Shown here piece after piece: positions 1-7,313 of a DNA stretch of 64,000 bases. The DNA lies in assembly GCF_947632445.1 (NCBI RefSeq), contig NZ_CANRPM010000009.1, positions 1 to 64,000 of the forward strand. Direction: 5' to 3'. The DNA is from an uncultured Bacteroides sp. (GTDB lineage Bacteria > Bacteroidota > Bacteroidia > Bacteroidales > Bacteroidaceae). The first letter of the stretch is position 1; each line of letters begins with the position of its first letter. The notes beneath the pieces were generated by a model. It saw nothing but the letters and a program-made list of their open reading frames with translations. It was not told where the DNA came from and ran no database searches. Position numbers and translations under genes: made by a program.

Positions 1-238
1 CATGAAACGTCATCAACGCATCGCACCTCTGTTCTCTGACGATTTTTGGGTGACACGTTGACGAAGTCAGGAAAAAGTGATAATAAACAGGCTTTGGGGA
101 AGATTGACCGCTTTTTATCGTGTTTCATGGTGAAATAGTTGTCCCCAAAAGTTTGATAGTAATAACTAACTAATTGAAAGAGAATTGTTAATCTTTTCTT
201 CAACGAGGATGAATATTAATGGCCGTTAATTAGCAAGC

Positions 239-536
239 ATGAAACTAAAATTTGTATCGGTCCTATTATTATCGGGCTGTTTCTTTATGGTTGGTTGTGG
301 CGACAGACAATTCATGTTGGTTTATATGCGCCCCAACCATAATATCGCCTTATAAATCACTAACAGCAGCTGCAGAAATGAGAGCTGACATTACTATCCC
401 AATGCACTACGGAATGTTTGATTTATCGGATAAACCTCTGCACGATCCTTCTACCGTGTTTGCTGCAGAAGCAAGAAAAAAGGGGAATATACGGGTAAAA
501 ATTCCGGCTTTGGGAGAAGTGGTAAGAATCGAATGA
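239..536 (+). pseudogene. Broken metallo-beta-lactamase-fold lipoprotein gene
   Basis: An ATG at 239 opens a 38-codon frame with a lipoprotein signal (MKLKFVSVLLLSGC, then a second candidate MVGCG) that stops at 353-355. In another frame, up to the stop at 534-536, the sequence encodes a C-terminus with IPMHYGMFDLSDKP and PALGE. These are typical of the last part of UlaG/NAPE-PLD-like metallo-beta-lactamase hydrolases. Intact family members have about 350 residues, so most of the catalytic core, including the HxHxD metal motif, is gone. I read this as one gene reduced by an internal deletion plus a frameshift. That the two fragments come from a single gene is an inference from their order and spacing. 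Confidence 0.6.
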
Positions 537-654
537 CACAAAGAATAAAAAGAGTTATAAAATAGAATAGACAGCAACAAAATATGTAAAGCAAACAAAC
601 TTGTTCACTGAGATGTGAACAGCAATATAGCTTAATCTTTAATAAACAAAAACC

Positions 655-2460
655 ATGAAAAAAATCATTGTAGCGGCTTTAGCAGCCTTAATGAATGTAT
701 GGAATGCGTCTTCGGAAGATATTCCACGCCCGGAATACCCCAGACCACAGTTCGAACGTTCCGAATGGATAAATCTGAATGGAACATGGACGTATGAGTT
801 CGACTTTGGGAACTCTGGTAAAGACAGAAACCTGCAAAAAGCAGAGAAGTTTGCAAATAACATTGTAGTGCCTTTCTGCCCGGAAAGCAAACTGTCTGGA
901 GTAGCCCACACAGACTTTATCAATCAGATGTGGTATCAGCGTTCTTTATCTATTCCTTCGGAATGGGAAGGCAAAAAGATTTTACTGAACTTCGGGGCAG
1001 TGGATTATTGTGCCGAAATCTTTATTGACGGTAACTTTATAGCACGCCATTTCGGAGGCAGATCTTCTTTCTCTATTGATCTGACCCGCTATGCAAAACC
1101 GGGGAATATACACAATCTGGTAGTTTTCGTCAAAGACGATCTCCGTTCAGGGAAACAGACAGGTGGAAAACAATGTCCCAACTTCTACTCGGGTGGATGT
1201 TCATATACACGTGTGACAGGTATCTGGCGAACTGTATGGATGGAGGCAGTATCTCCCAATGGGCTGAAAAGCATATTTGCACGCCCTGACATTGACCAAA
1301 ACCAACTGGTAGTGATGCCGGAATTCTATAAAGAATCAAATGAAGGAACACTGGAAGTCACCGTATTGGACGGTAAGAAAACAGTGGCAAAGAAAGAGGT
1401 CAGCAGTTGCAACGGATCTGTCATCGTACTGCCAATGAAAAATATGAAATTGTGGACGCCGGAAACTCCGAATCTGTACGATGTAATCTATCGTGTAAAG
1501 GACTCAGAAGGGAATGTGATAGATGAAGTGAAATCCTATGTAGGAATGCGTAAAGTACATATCGCCAACGGAATCTTCTACCTTAACAACGAACCATATT
1601 ACCAGCGTCTGGTACTGGATCAGGGATATTATCCAGACGGAATCTGGACTGCACCAAGCGATGAAGCGTTGAAAAACGATATTGTGTTAGGAAAAGAAGC
1701 CGGTTTCAATGGTGCACGTCTGCATCAGAAAGTATTCGATGAGAGATATTACTATTGGGCAGACAAATTGGGATATATCACTTGGGGAGAATCGGCAAGC
1801 TGGGGATTGGATGTAAATGATGAACTGGCTGCACGCAACTTCATTGGAGAATGGTCTGAAATAGTGCTACGCGACCGCAATCATCCCTCATTAGTGACGT
1901 GGACTCCTTTCAACGAGACATGGAGCGGCGGAGCCTATGCTTATATCCGTCTGGTGGCCGATGTATATCACATGACAAAAGGATTCGATCCTACCCGACC
2001 GATAAACGATGCCAGTGGAGATAGTCACGTAATCACCGACATCTGGAGTGTACACAACTACGAACAAGACGGTAAGAAACTGGCCGAGCAACTGAAGTTT
2101 GAGGAAGGGAAAGAGCCCTACCGTAACAGCCGTAACAAAACACACCTTGCCGTATATGAAGGACAGCCTTACATATTGGACGAATTTGGAGGGATAGGCT
2201 GGATGGCAGAGAAAGACCGCAAAGACTCCTGGGGATACGGTAGAATGCTCGCAAATGAAGAAGATTTCTACAAACGGTTGGAAGGACAGATTGATGCATT
2301 GTTGGCCTCTCCTCATGTATGGGGATTCTGCTATACACAGCTGACTGATGTGGAGCAAGAAAAGAATGGTGTATATTACTACAATCGTACTCCTAAACTC
2401 GACATGAAACGTATTAAAGCTATCTTTGAAAAGATCCCCAGTCGCTGGGACGGCAAATAG
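655..2460 (+). CDS. Glycoside hydrolase family 2 protein (beta-galactosidase/glucuronidase-like)
   Basis: 601 residues with a Sec-type N-terminus, so probably periplasmic or exported. The N-terminal sugar-binding jelly roll (about 30-190; motifs NLNGTW and VDYCAEIFIDG) precedes an immunoglobulin-like domain (about 195-300) and a TIM barrel. In the barrel TWTPFNETW gives the likely acid/base E421, and YILDEFGG the likely nucleophile E510. The protein lacks the long C-terminal extension of LacZ-type enzymes and matches the short GH2 proteins common in Bacteroides. Such enzymes remove beta-linked galactose, glucuronate or mannose from glycans; the sequence does not decide which. The gene stands alone, with a hairpin terminator just downstream and no SusC/D neighbour. 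Confidence 0.88.
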   Translation: MKKIIVAALAALMNVWNASSEDIPRPEYPRPQFERSEWINLNGTWTYEFDFGNSGKDRNLQKAEKFANNIVVPFCPESKLSGVAHTDFINQMWYQRSLSIPSEWEGKKILLNFGAVDYCAEIFIDGNFIARHFGGRSSFSIDLTRYAKPGNIHNLVVFVKDDLRSGKQTGGKQCPNFYSGGCSYTRVTGIWRTVWMEAVSPNGLKSIFARPDIDQNQLVVMPEFYKESNEGTLEVTVLDGKKTVAKKEVSSCNGSVIVLPMKNMKLWTPETPNLYDVIYRVKDSEGNVIDEVKSYVGMRKVHIANGIFYLNNEPYYQRLVLDQGYYPDGIWTAPSDEALKNDIVLGKEAGFNGARLHQKVFDERYYYWADKLGYITWGESASWGLDVNDELAARNFIGEWSEIVLRDRNHPSLVTWTPFNETWSGGAYAYIRLVADVYHMTKGFDPTRPINDASGDSHVITDIWSVHNYEQDGKKLAEQLKFEEGKEPYRNSRNKTHLAVYEGQPYILDEFGGIGWMAEKDRKDSWGYGRMLANEEDFYKRLEGQIDALLASPHVWGFCYTQLTDVEQEKNGVYYYNRTPKLDMKRIKAIFEKIPSRWDGK

Positions 2461-2489
2461 CGATACTGTCCAAAATTTTGTGTAAATGG

Positions 2490-2537
2490 AAACAGGATTC
2501 AGTTGTAAGTTTCTTCTTATATCTGGATTCTGTTTTC
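2490..2537 (+). terminator. Hairpin terminator after the GH2 gene
   Basis: AAACAGGATTCAG (2490-2502) can pair with CTGGATTCTGTTT (2523-2535), with two G-U pairs on the plus-strand RNA, followed by T-rich sequence. It lies 30 bases after the GH2 stop. Confidence 0.6.
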
Positions 2538-2601
2538 AAAAATATGCATGAATCGGTTCATAATTAAGCTCCGGTTATGAATAGGCGGAGTCCATTTCTT
2601 C

Positions 2602-3123
2602 TCAATTTCCATAAGTGAGAGATACACAGTCTTTCATCTTCTGGTATGCCAACCGTTCTTCGCCGTTCATCAGGTAGATGATGCCGCAGTAACGGAAACC
2701 GTGTTTTTGCAGGATGTGTTGCAGGATGAGGTTGTCGCGATGAGTGTCTGCCCGCAGGTTCTGTATCCGGGTGTAGCACCACTCTATACAGGCGGCGGCT
2801 ACACCGTGACTGTCTTCCGTACTGGCCAGTCTGTGGATGGTAGCATAGGGACGTTCGTCGTCCAACCATTGTCCTTCGTAGATGCGGGCATAGGTAGGAT
2901 CTTTGCCAGGGATGAAGGTAAAGGTGCCGATGATATTTCCCTTTTCGTCCAGACAGACACAACTGTGACCGGCTTCAATATCTTTCTTGATCAAATCTCG
3001 GTCGGGATAGTTCCCGGTCCATTGTTTTAGGTTACCGTTTTTCCGCATGATGCGTTTACCCTGTTCAAAGATGTCCATCAGGAGGTCTATATCTTCTATT
3101 TGAGTCTTTCGGATCTGTATCAT
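2602..3123 (-). CDS. GNAT family N-acetyltransferase
   Basis: 173 residues from the ATG at 3123, the first start matching the normal GNAT beginning (MIQIRKTQIEDIDLLMDIF). Upstream in-frame codons are discarded. The fold is visible as beta-strand CVCLDEKGNIIGTFTFI, the substrate loop, IHRLASTEDSHGVAAACIEW (acetyl-CoA region, position A) and the terminal FRYCGIIYLMNGEERLAYQK. It should transfer an acetyl group from acetyl-CoA to a small-molecule or protein amine. The substrate cannot be read from the sequence. It is a single gene running towards the GH2 gene, with no obvious operon partner. Confidence 0.85.
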   Translation of the reverse strand: MIQIRKTQIEDIDLLMDIFEQGKRIMRKNGNLKQWTGNYPDRDLIKKDIEAGHSCVCLDEKGNIIGTFTFIPGKDPTYARIYEGQWLDDERPYATIHRLASTEDSHGVAAACIEWCYTRIQNLRADTHRDNLILQHILQKHGFRYCGIIYLMNGEERLAYQKMKDCVSLTYGN

Positions 3124-3180
3124 AAATAAACAATCAACGTTTTGTTTGTCCATGATAGCCGTCAGAACGGCGATTTCATG

Positions 3181-3265
3181 GCGTATGATTTTATGAAGAG
3201 AAAAGGATGCAAATCTTGTAATCAGACTTACATTCTTTCAGCGGGAAGGCAGGTTTTTGAACCTA
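3181..3265 (-). repeat. Older attachment scar (direct-repeat copy A, with tRNA-3'-end-like sequence)
   Basis: Bases 3181-3240 repeat 5733-5794 almost exactly, including a hairpin. They are followed by GCGGGAAGGCAGG (3241-3253), which read on the minus strand looks like a decayed tRNA acceptor and T-arm end. No matching tRNA 5' part lies beside it. It is best read as the scar of an integration event before that of the NBU2-type element. Confidence 0.55.
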
Positions 3266-3567
3266 TAGTACTAGTCGCCTATGCTACAATATCTTATATT
3301 TCAAGAAATCAAATAGGCAACGAAACAATAGCGGTTTCCAGTCTGTTGGCATGTCCACTTTGACCGCTGTTTGTCTGCCTAACTCTTGGGTTCAAAGATA
3401 TGCCTTTCTTTTGAAATACGCAAATCATTGAAAATAAATCTTCTGTGGTTAGTGCAAGGGGGGGGGCAAGTATATCTATATATAATCTACATTATTGCTT
3501 CACAACTCAACATTCATTTGGCAAAATTGGTTACAAACATTGAGCCGTAAAACGACACTATAAATTG

Positions 3568-3611
3568 TTATCAGTTATAACTTTGCAAGCAGAAAATTGC
3601 ATAACTGATAA
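3568..3611 (+). promoter_or_regulatory. Promoter with inverted-repeat operator candidate
   Basis: TAACTTTG at 3578-3585 fits the Bacteroides -7 element TAnnTTTG. A perfect 11-bp inverted repeat flanks it: TTATCAGTTAT (3568-3578) and ATAACTGATAA (3601-3611), ending one base before the ATG at 3613. It may be an operator, plausibly for the AraC regulator encoded at 4841, or a 5'-leader hairpin that would cover the ribosome site. Confidence 0.55.
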
Positions 3612-3612
3612 T

Positions 3613-4158
3613 ATGAAAGTATTGGTATTGACAGGAAGTCCTCGTAAGCGCGGGAACTCCAATTATTTGGCGGAACAATTTGTGAAAGGTGCGATGGAAG
3701 CTGGACATGATGTATTTGTATTCGATTGTGCTCATCACAAGGTAGGTGGCTGCATGGCTTGCAACCATTGCTTCAAACACGGCGATTGTGTGCAAAAAGA
3801 TGATTTCGAACAGGTCGTTCCACACTTGCTGGAAGCGGATGTAGTGGTATTCATCACCCCGATTTACTACTTTGCAGCCTCTGCCCAACTGAAAGCCGTT
3901 ATCGACCGTTTCTATGGCCCGTTCAATGGCAAAAATGCCGACCCGGCAAAGATTTACGGCAAGAAAGCGGTGTTGATTACCACGATGGGACAAAGCACGA
4001 CAGAAGTGGCAGAACCGACTATCGGTATGTACTGTCAAATCCTATCATTTCACCGATGGGAGGATGCAGGAGAACTGCACGCCGCCGGCTTTGTTGTGAC
4101 TGACACAGCTTCGCCCTATCCGCAGCTGGCATACGAATTGGGTAAAAACTTAAAATAG
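3613..4158 (+). CDS. NADPH-dependent FMN reductase / iron-sulfur-flavoprotein-like oxidoreductase
   Basis: 181 residues from the ATG at 3613; the longer in-frame start at 3565 lies upstream of the promoter element and is rejected. The N-terminus MKVLVLTGSPRKRGNSNYL is the FMN-phosphate loop of the flavodoxin-like fold. GCMACNHCFKHGDC gives a compact CX2CX2CX5C motif like that binding a 4Fe-4S cluster in iron-sulfur flavoproteins. ITPIYYFAASAQLKAVIDRF is the second FMN loop. It is cytoplasmic and probably moves electrons from NAD(P)H to quinones, nitro compounds or oxygen. It heads a redox islet with a flavodoxin and an AraC regulator. The cluster is inferred from motif spacing only. Confidence 0.82.
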   Translation: MKVLVLTGSPRKRGNSNYLAEQFVKGAMEAGHDVFVFDCAHHKVGGCMACNHCFKHGDCVQKDDFEQVVPHLLEADVVVFITPIYYFAASAQLKAVIDRFYGPFNGKNADPAKIYGKKAVLITTMGQSTTEVAEPTIGMYCQILSFHRWEDAGELHAAGFVVTDTASPYPQLAYELGKNLK

Positions 4159-4171
4159 AAGAAACCGGAAG

Positions 4172-4252
4172 ATGAAGACAAGAAAATTGCGAGAACTGGA
4201 GTTATCAGGAATTGGGCACTGCACCGAGAAATGCAGAAAATATAAATTATGA
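4172..4252 (+). pseudogene. Aldo/keto reductase N-terminal remnant
   Basis: A 26-codon frame starting MKTRKLRELELSGIG. This resembles the conserved opening of aldo/keto reductases (MKTRKLG-LEVSAIGLGCMG type), after which the match stops abruptly. Its stop overlaps the ATG of the flavodoxin gene (ATGA). An intact family member has about 330 residues, so the rest was deleted. Translation of the remnant may still couple ribosomes into the flavodoxin gene. Confidence 0.5.
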
Positions 4253-4836
4253 ACAAACTTATTATTCTGATTATGGTACTATTCGGTATGATTTCTTGCA
4301 GCAATAAGCAAGAAGGCAAGATAGAAATAAAAAAGAAGAATATATTGGTTGCCTACTATTCTTGGGGTGGAAATACAAAAGCTGTAGGCGACTATATAGC
4401 ACAAAAGCTGGGTGCGGATGTACATCAAATTCAAGCCGTCAAACCTTATCCTACCGACTATGACTCTTGTGTAGCGGTAGTAGGCAAACAGGGAAAGGCA
4501 TACGAACCTGAACTGAATCCTACATTGTTAGACATTACCGACTATGATATTATCTTCGTGGGAACACCGTGCTGGTGGGGCAATATATCCAATCCGTTGC
4601 GCAGCTTCCTGCACCAGCATTCTTTCAAGGGAAAGACGGTTATCCCATTCATGACCAACGGTACGAGTGGCAAGAAATTGCAAGACGTAAAGAAACTCTG
4701 CCCTGATGCCAATGTACTTGATGGATTTTCCATTTACAACCGCTATCAGGTGGACACAAAAACCAACACCCCAGACAATATGGGCAATTGGAAGGAAGAA
4801 GTAGATAATTGGTTGAATAAAATAGCAACACGCTGA
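4249..4836 (+). CDS. Flavodoxin-family lipoprotein
   Basis: 195 residues. The N-terminus ends in a lipobox (FGMISC), so the protein is probably anchored to a membrane outside the cytoplasm. The flavodoxin fold follows: AYYSWGGNTKAVGDYIA is the FMN-phosphate loop, FVGTPCWWGN the second FMN-stacking loop. Flavodoxins carry one or two electrons on FMN. The exported position suggests donation to a periplasmic or envelope reductase, an inference from the lipobox. It lies between the FMN reductase and the AraC gene, 4 bases before the latter, so the three probably form one transcript. Confidence 0.85.
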   Translation: MNKLIILIMVLFGMISCSNKQEGKIEIKKKNILVAYYSWGGNTKAVGDYIAQKLGADVHQIQAVKPYPTDYDSCVAVVGKQGKAYEPELNPTLLDITDYDIIFVGTPCWWGNISNPLRSFLHQHSFKGKTVIPFMTNGTSGKKLQDVKKLCPDANVLDGFSIYNRYQVDTKTNTPDNMGNWKEEVDNWLNKIATR

Positions 4837-4840
4837 AACT

Positions 4841-5674
4841 ATGGCAAATCCTATCCTCTATCGTTATTCCGATGTCGTATTTGGCTTCCTTGCACCCTAC
4901 GACACGCTCTATGAACACAAGATACCCGTACACGTCGTGACCTATGTCGTGTCGGGCGAAATCATTGTGGAGGATGGTGAAACAACTACTCGTGTGCAGG
5001 CTGGCGAGAGTGTCTTTGTCAAACGAAATCAACGTGTAAAACTTACGAAGCGGACTATAGGCAATGAGCCATACGCTGCCATTTCCGTGCGCCTCGAACG
5101 TTCGTTCCTGAAACATTATTTCAGCAATATGGACAAATCCGTTTTGCCCGAACGCCCGAAACGACTGCATTGTGCAGCTATTCGGTTGGAACAGTCGCCG
5201 GAGTTCGATGCTATGTTCCAAACGCTGATGCCTTTTATCAAAGATACTTCAATAAAACCCGATGAAGTCTTCCTTATCGGCAAGATGCGTGAGACTATCG
5301 AGATTTTACTCCATATGAATGAACGGTTTTATCCTACGCTTTTCGACTTCAACGAGCCGTGGAAAATTGACCTGATGGAGTTCATGGAGGAGAATTATAT
5401 GCTGCATCTTACGCTCGGTGAGTTCGCAAGTTATTCTGGGAGAAGCCTTGCTACGTTCAAGCGCGACTTTTCCAAGGTAAACGATATAACACCACAACGC
5501 TGGCTTACTTCAAAGAGATTAGAAAAGGCATATTATCTTTTGAAAAAAGGAGGTAAAACTGTATCGGACGTTTGTCTTGAAGTTGGATTTATTAACCGTA
5601 CCCACTTTATTGCTGCTTTTAAGAAACAATATGGTATATCGCCACAAGGAATGCTTACGCGTGGTTTAGTATAA
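4841..5674 (+). CDS. AraC-family transcriptional regulator
   Basis: 277 residues. The N-terminal half (about 1-150) is a cupin-like sensor domain (VHVVTYVVSGEIIVEDGE). The C-terminal 100 residues contain two helix-turn-helix motifs: LGEFASYSGRSLATFKRDF and VSDVCLEVGFINRTHFIAAF, with the signature YGISPQ. It is the third gene of the redox islet and likely its regulator. The inverted repeat over the islet promoter (3568-3611) is a candidate target. The inducer is unknown; redox-active or electrophilic compounds would fit the neighbours. Confidence 0.88.
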   Translation: MANPILYRYSDVVFGFLAPYDTLYEHKIPVHVVTYVVSGEIIVEDGETTTRVQAGESVFVKRNQRVKLTKRTIGNEPYAAISVRLERSFLKHYFSNMDKSVLPERPKRLHCAAIRLEQSPEFDAMFQTLMPFIKDTSIKPDEVFLIGKMRETIEILLHMNERFYPTLFDFNEPWKIDLMEFMEENYMLHLTLGEFASYSGRSLATFKRDFSKVNDITPQRWLTSKRLEKAYYLLKKGGKTVSDVCLEVGFINRTHFIAAFKKQYGISPQGMLTRGLV

Positions 5675-5678
5675 AAGG

Positions 5679-5774
5679 GAAGAAGTGGGTAATGCCATTG
5701 CACAAAGCGGCATGGTCCGTAATGAAATCTTAGCGTATGATTTTATGAAGAGAAAAAGGATGCAAATCTTGTAA
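5679..5774 (+). pseudogene. Aldo/keto reductase internal remnant
   Basis: Directly after the AraC stop an open frame reads EEVGNAIAQSGMVRNEI, the conserved segment that follows the catalytic Tyr region in aldo/keto reductases. It then runs into attachment-site repeat B and stops at 5772. It has no start and is only 31 codons long. With the remnant at 4172 it suggests the islet once encoded more oxidoreductases and was trimmed by recombination at the attachment site. Confidence 0.45.
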
Positions 5775-5819
5775 TCAGACTTACATCCTTTTCTGCGGAA
5801 AGAGAGGCTCTCGAACTTA
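5733..5819 (-). repeat. NBU2-side attachment scar carrying the original tRNA-Ser 3' end (repeat copy B)
   Basis: Read on the minus strand, 5803-5797 is TCTTTCC followed by GC. This pairs perfectly with the GGAAAGA 5' acceptor strand of the tRNA-Ser at 17115, whereas the 3' strand now attached to that tRNA does not. Bases 5733-5794 match copy A at 3181-3240. The T-arm-like part (5804-5819) differs from the tRNA and is probably element-derived. This is the chromosome-element junction. Confidence 0.75.
5758..5788 (-). terminator. Displaced terminator of tRNA-Ser
   Basis: On the minus strand GGATGTAAGTCT pairs fully with AGATTTGCATCC using two G-U pairs, and a run of T follows. On the plus-strand RNA the same positions are A-C mismatches, so the hairpin is built for minus-strand transcripts. 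It directly follows the original tRNA 3' end and is now 11.2 kb from the tRNA. Confidence 0.65.
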
Positions 5820-5924
5820 TACTTTCACAGAATATCATAAAACTGCAAACGACTGATAATCAAGTGTAAATTACAATATAGAGTAAAAGTAAATGTTTCT
5901 AAATGTCTTTTGCTATCTCAATAA

Positions 5925-5962
5925 TTGGGTGTATATTTGGGTGTAGAATTTCAAACGCACCC
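5925..5962 (+). promoter_or_regulatory. Left-end integrase arm-site candidates
   Basis: TTGGGTGTA occurs at 5925-5933 and 5937-5945, exactly 12 bases apart, followed by an inverted GCACCC at 5957-5962 just before the integrase ATG. The same phased pair occurs at the other end of the element. They probably bind integrase and may also autoregulate it. Confidence 0.6.
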
Positions 5963-5966
5963 AATT

Positions 5967-7250
5967 ATGAATATCAAGCGCAACATCATTTTTGCATTGG
6001 AGAGCCGGAAAAAGAACGGTGTGCCAATCGTAGAGAACGTACCCATCCGTATGCGTGTCATCTTTGCCAGCCAACGCATCGAGTTTACAACGGGCTACCG
6101 GATTGACGTAGCCAAATGGGATGCAGATAAGCAGCGGGTAAAGAACGGATGTACCAACAAGCTAAAGCAAAGTGCAGCCGAAATCAATACGGACTTGCTG
6201 AAATACTATGCCGAAATCCAGAATATTTTCAAGGAATTTGAGGTGCAGGAGGTCATGCCAACGACCCAACAGTTGAAGGAAGCTTTCAACATGAGAATGA
6301 AAGACACCAGCGAAGAACAGCCGGAAGAAGCCCCTGTCAGCTTTTGGGAGGTGTTCGATGAGTTTGTAAAAGAGTGCGGTAACCAGAATAACTGGACGGC
6401 ATCCACCTATGAAAAATTTGCAGCAGTGAGGAACCACCTCAAAGAGTTCAAGGAGGATGCAACGTTCAACTATTTCAACGAGTTTGGATTGAACGAATAC
6501 GTCAACTTCCTGCGTGACACCAAGGATATGAGAAACAGCACCATCGGCAAGCAAATGGGATTCCTCAAATGGTTCCTGCGCTGGAGCTTCAAGAAAGGAC
6601 ATCATCAGAACATTGCATACGATACGTTCAAACCGAAACTGAAAACCACCTCGAAAAAAGTAATCTTCCTGACTTGGGATGAACTGAACAAGCTGAAAGA
6701 CTACCAGATACCCAAGGATAAGCAATACCTGGAACGTGTGCGTGATGTTTTCCTGTTCTGCTGCTTTACGAGTTTGCGGTATTCGGATGTTCGCAATCTG
6801 AAAAGAAGCGATGTGAAGTCCGACCACATCGAAATAACCACAGTCAAGACTGCCGACAGCCTGACGATTGAACTGAACAAATACAGCAAAGCCATACTGG
6901 ACAAATACAAGGACATCCATTTCGAGAATTACATGGCTCTGCCCGTCATCAGCAACCAGAAGATGAACGATTACCTGAAAGAGCTGGGCGAACTGGCAGA
7001 AATCAACGAGCCTGTACGGGAAACCTACTACAAGGGAAATGAACGTATTGATGAAGTCACACCCAAATACGCTTTGCTCAGTACCCATGCAGGAAGAAGG
7101 ACATTCATCTGCAATGCGCTGGCTCTCGGAATCCCGGCACAGGTGGTCATGAAATGGACGGGACACAGCGACTACAAAGCTATGAAACCCTACATTGACA
7201 TAGCGGATGATATTAAGGCAAATGCCATGAACAAGTTTAATCAACTATAA
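5967..7250 (+). CDS. intN2: Tyrosine site-specific integrase (IntN2-type)
   Basis: 427 residues from the ATG at 5967; the upstream in-frame start at 5925 would translate through the arm repeats and is rejected. The N-terminal part is the arm-binding domain. A SAM-like core-binding domain (about 120-220, FWEVFDEFVKECG) precedes the catalytic domain, with R271 (TSLRYSDV), H374 and R377 (THAGRRTF), H400 (GHSDYKAM) and nucleophile Y409. The full catalytic set argues for an active enzyme. It integrates and excises the element at tRNA-Ser. In related Bacteroides units excision is triggered by regulators of a helper element. The gene name follows NBU2. Confidence 0.9.
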   Translation: MNIKRNIIFALESRKKNGVPIVENVPIRMRVIFASQRIEFTTGYRIDVAKWDADKQRVKNGCTNKLKQSAAEINTDLLKYYAEIQNIFKEFEVQEVMPTTQQLKEAFNMRMKDTSEEQPEEAPVSFWEVFDEFVKECGNQNNWTASTYEKFAAVRNHLKEFKEDATFNYFNEFGLNEYVNFLRDTKDMRNSTIGKQMGFLKWFLRWSFKKGHHQNIAYDTFKPKLKTTSKKVIFLTWDELNKLKDYQIPKDKQYLERVRDVFLFCCFTSLRYSDVRNLKRSDVKSDHIEITTVKTADSLTIELNKYSKAILDKYKDIHFENYMALPVISNQKMNDYLKELGELAEINEPVRETYYKGNERIDEVTPKYALLSTHAGRRTFICNALALGIPAQVVMKWTGHSDYKAMKPYIDIADDIKANAMNKFNQL

Positions 7251-7286
7251 AAGTATCAAACAGTTTCATAGATAGTTACCAATGAC

Positions 7287-7294
7287 TATATTTG
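7287..7294 (+). promoter_or_regulatory. -7 promoter element of the DUF1016 gene
   Basis: TATATTTG fits TAnnTTTG and lies 20 bases upstream of the ATG at 7314, after the integrase stop, so this gene can be expressed apart from the integrase. Confidence 0.55.
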
Positions 7295-7313
7295 TAGAAA
7301 TTATCATCACAAT

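Noticed and set aside
6162-7244. 360-codon minus-strand open frame opposite the integrase
   Set aside because: Antisense shadow; the integrase catalytic residues are all present on the plus strand.
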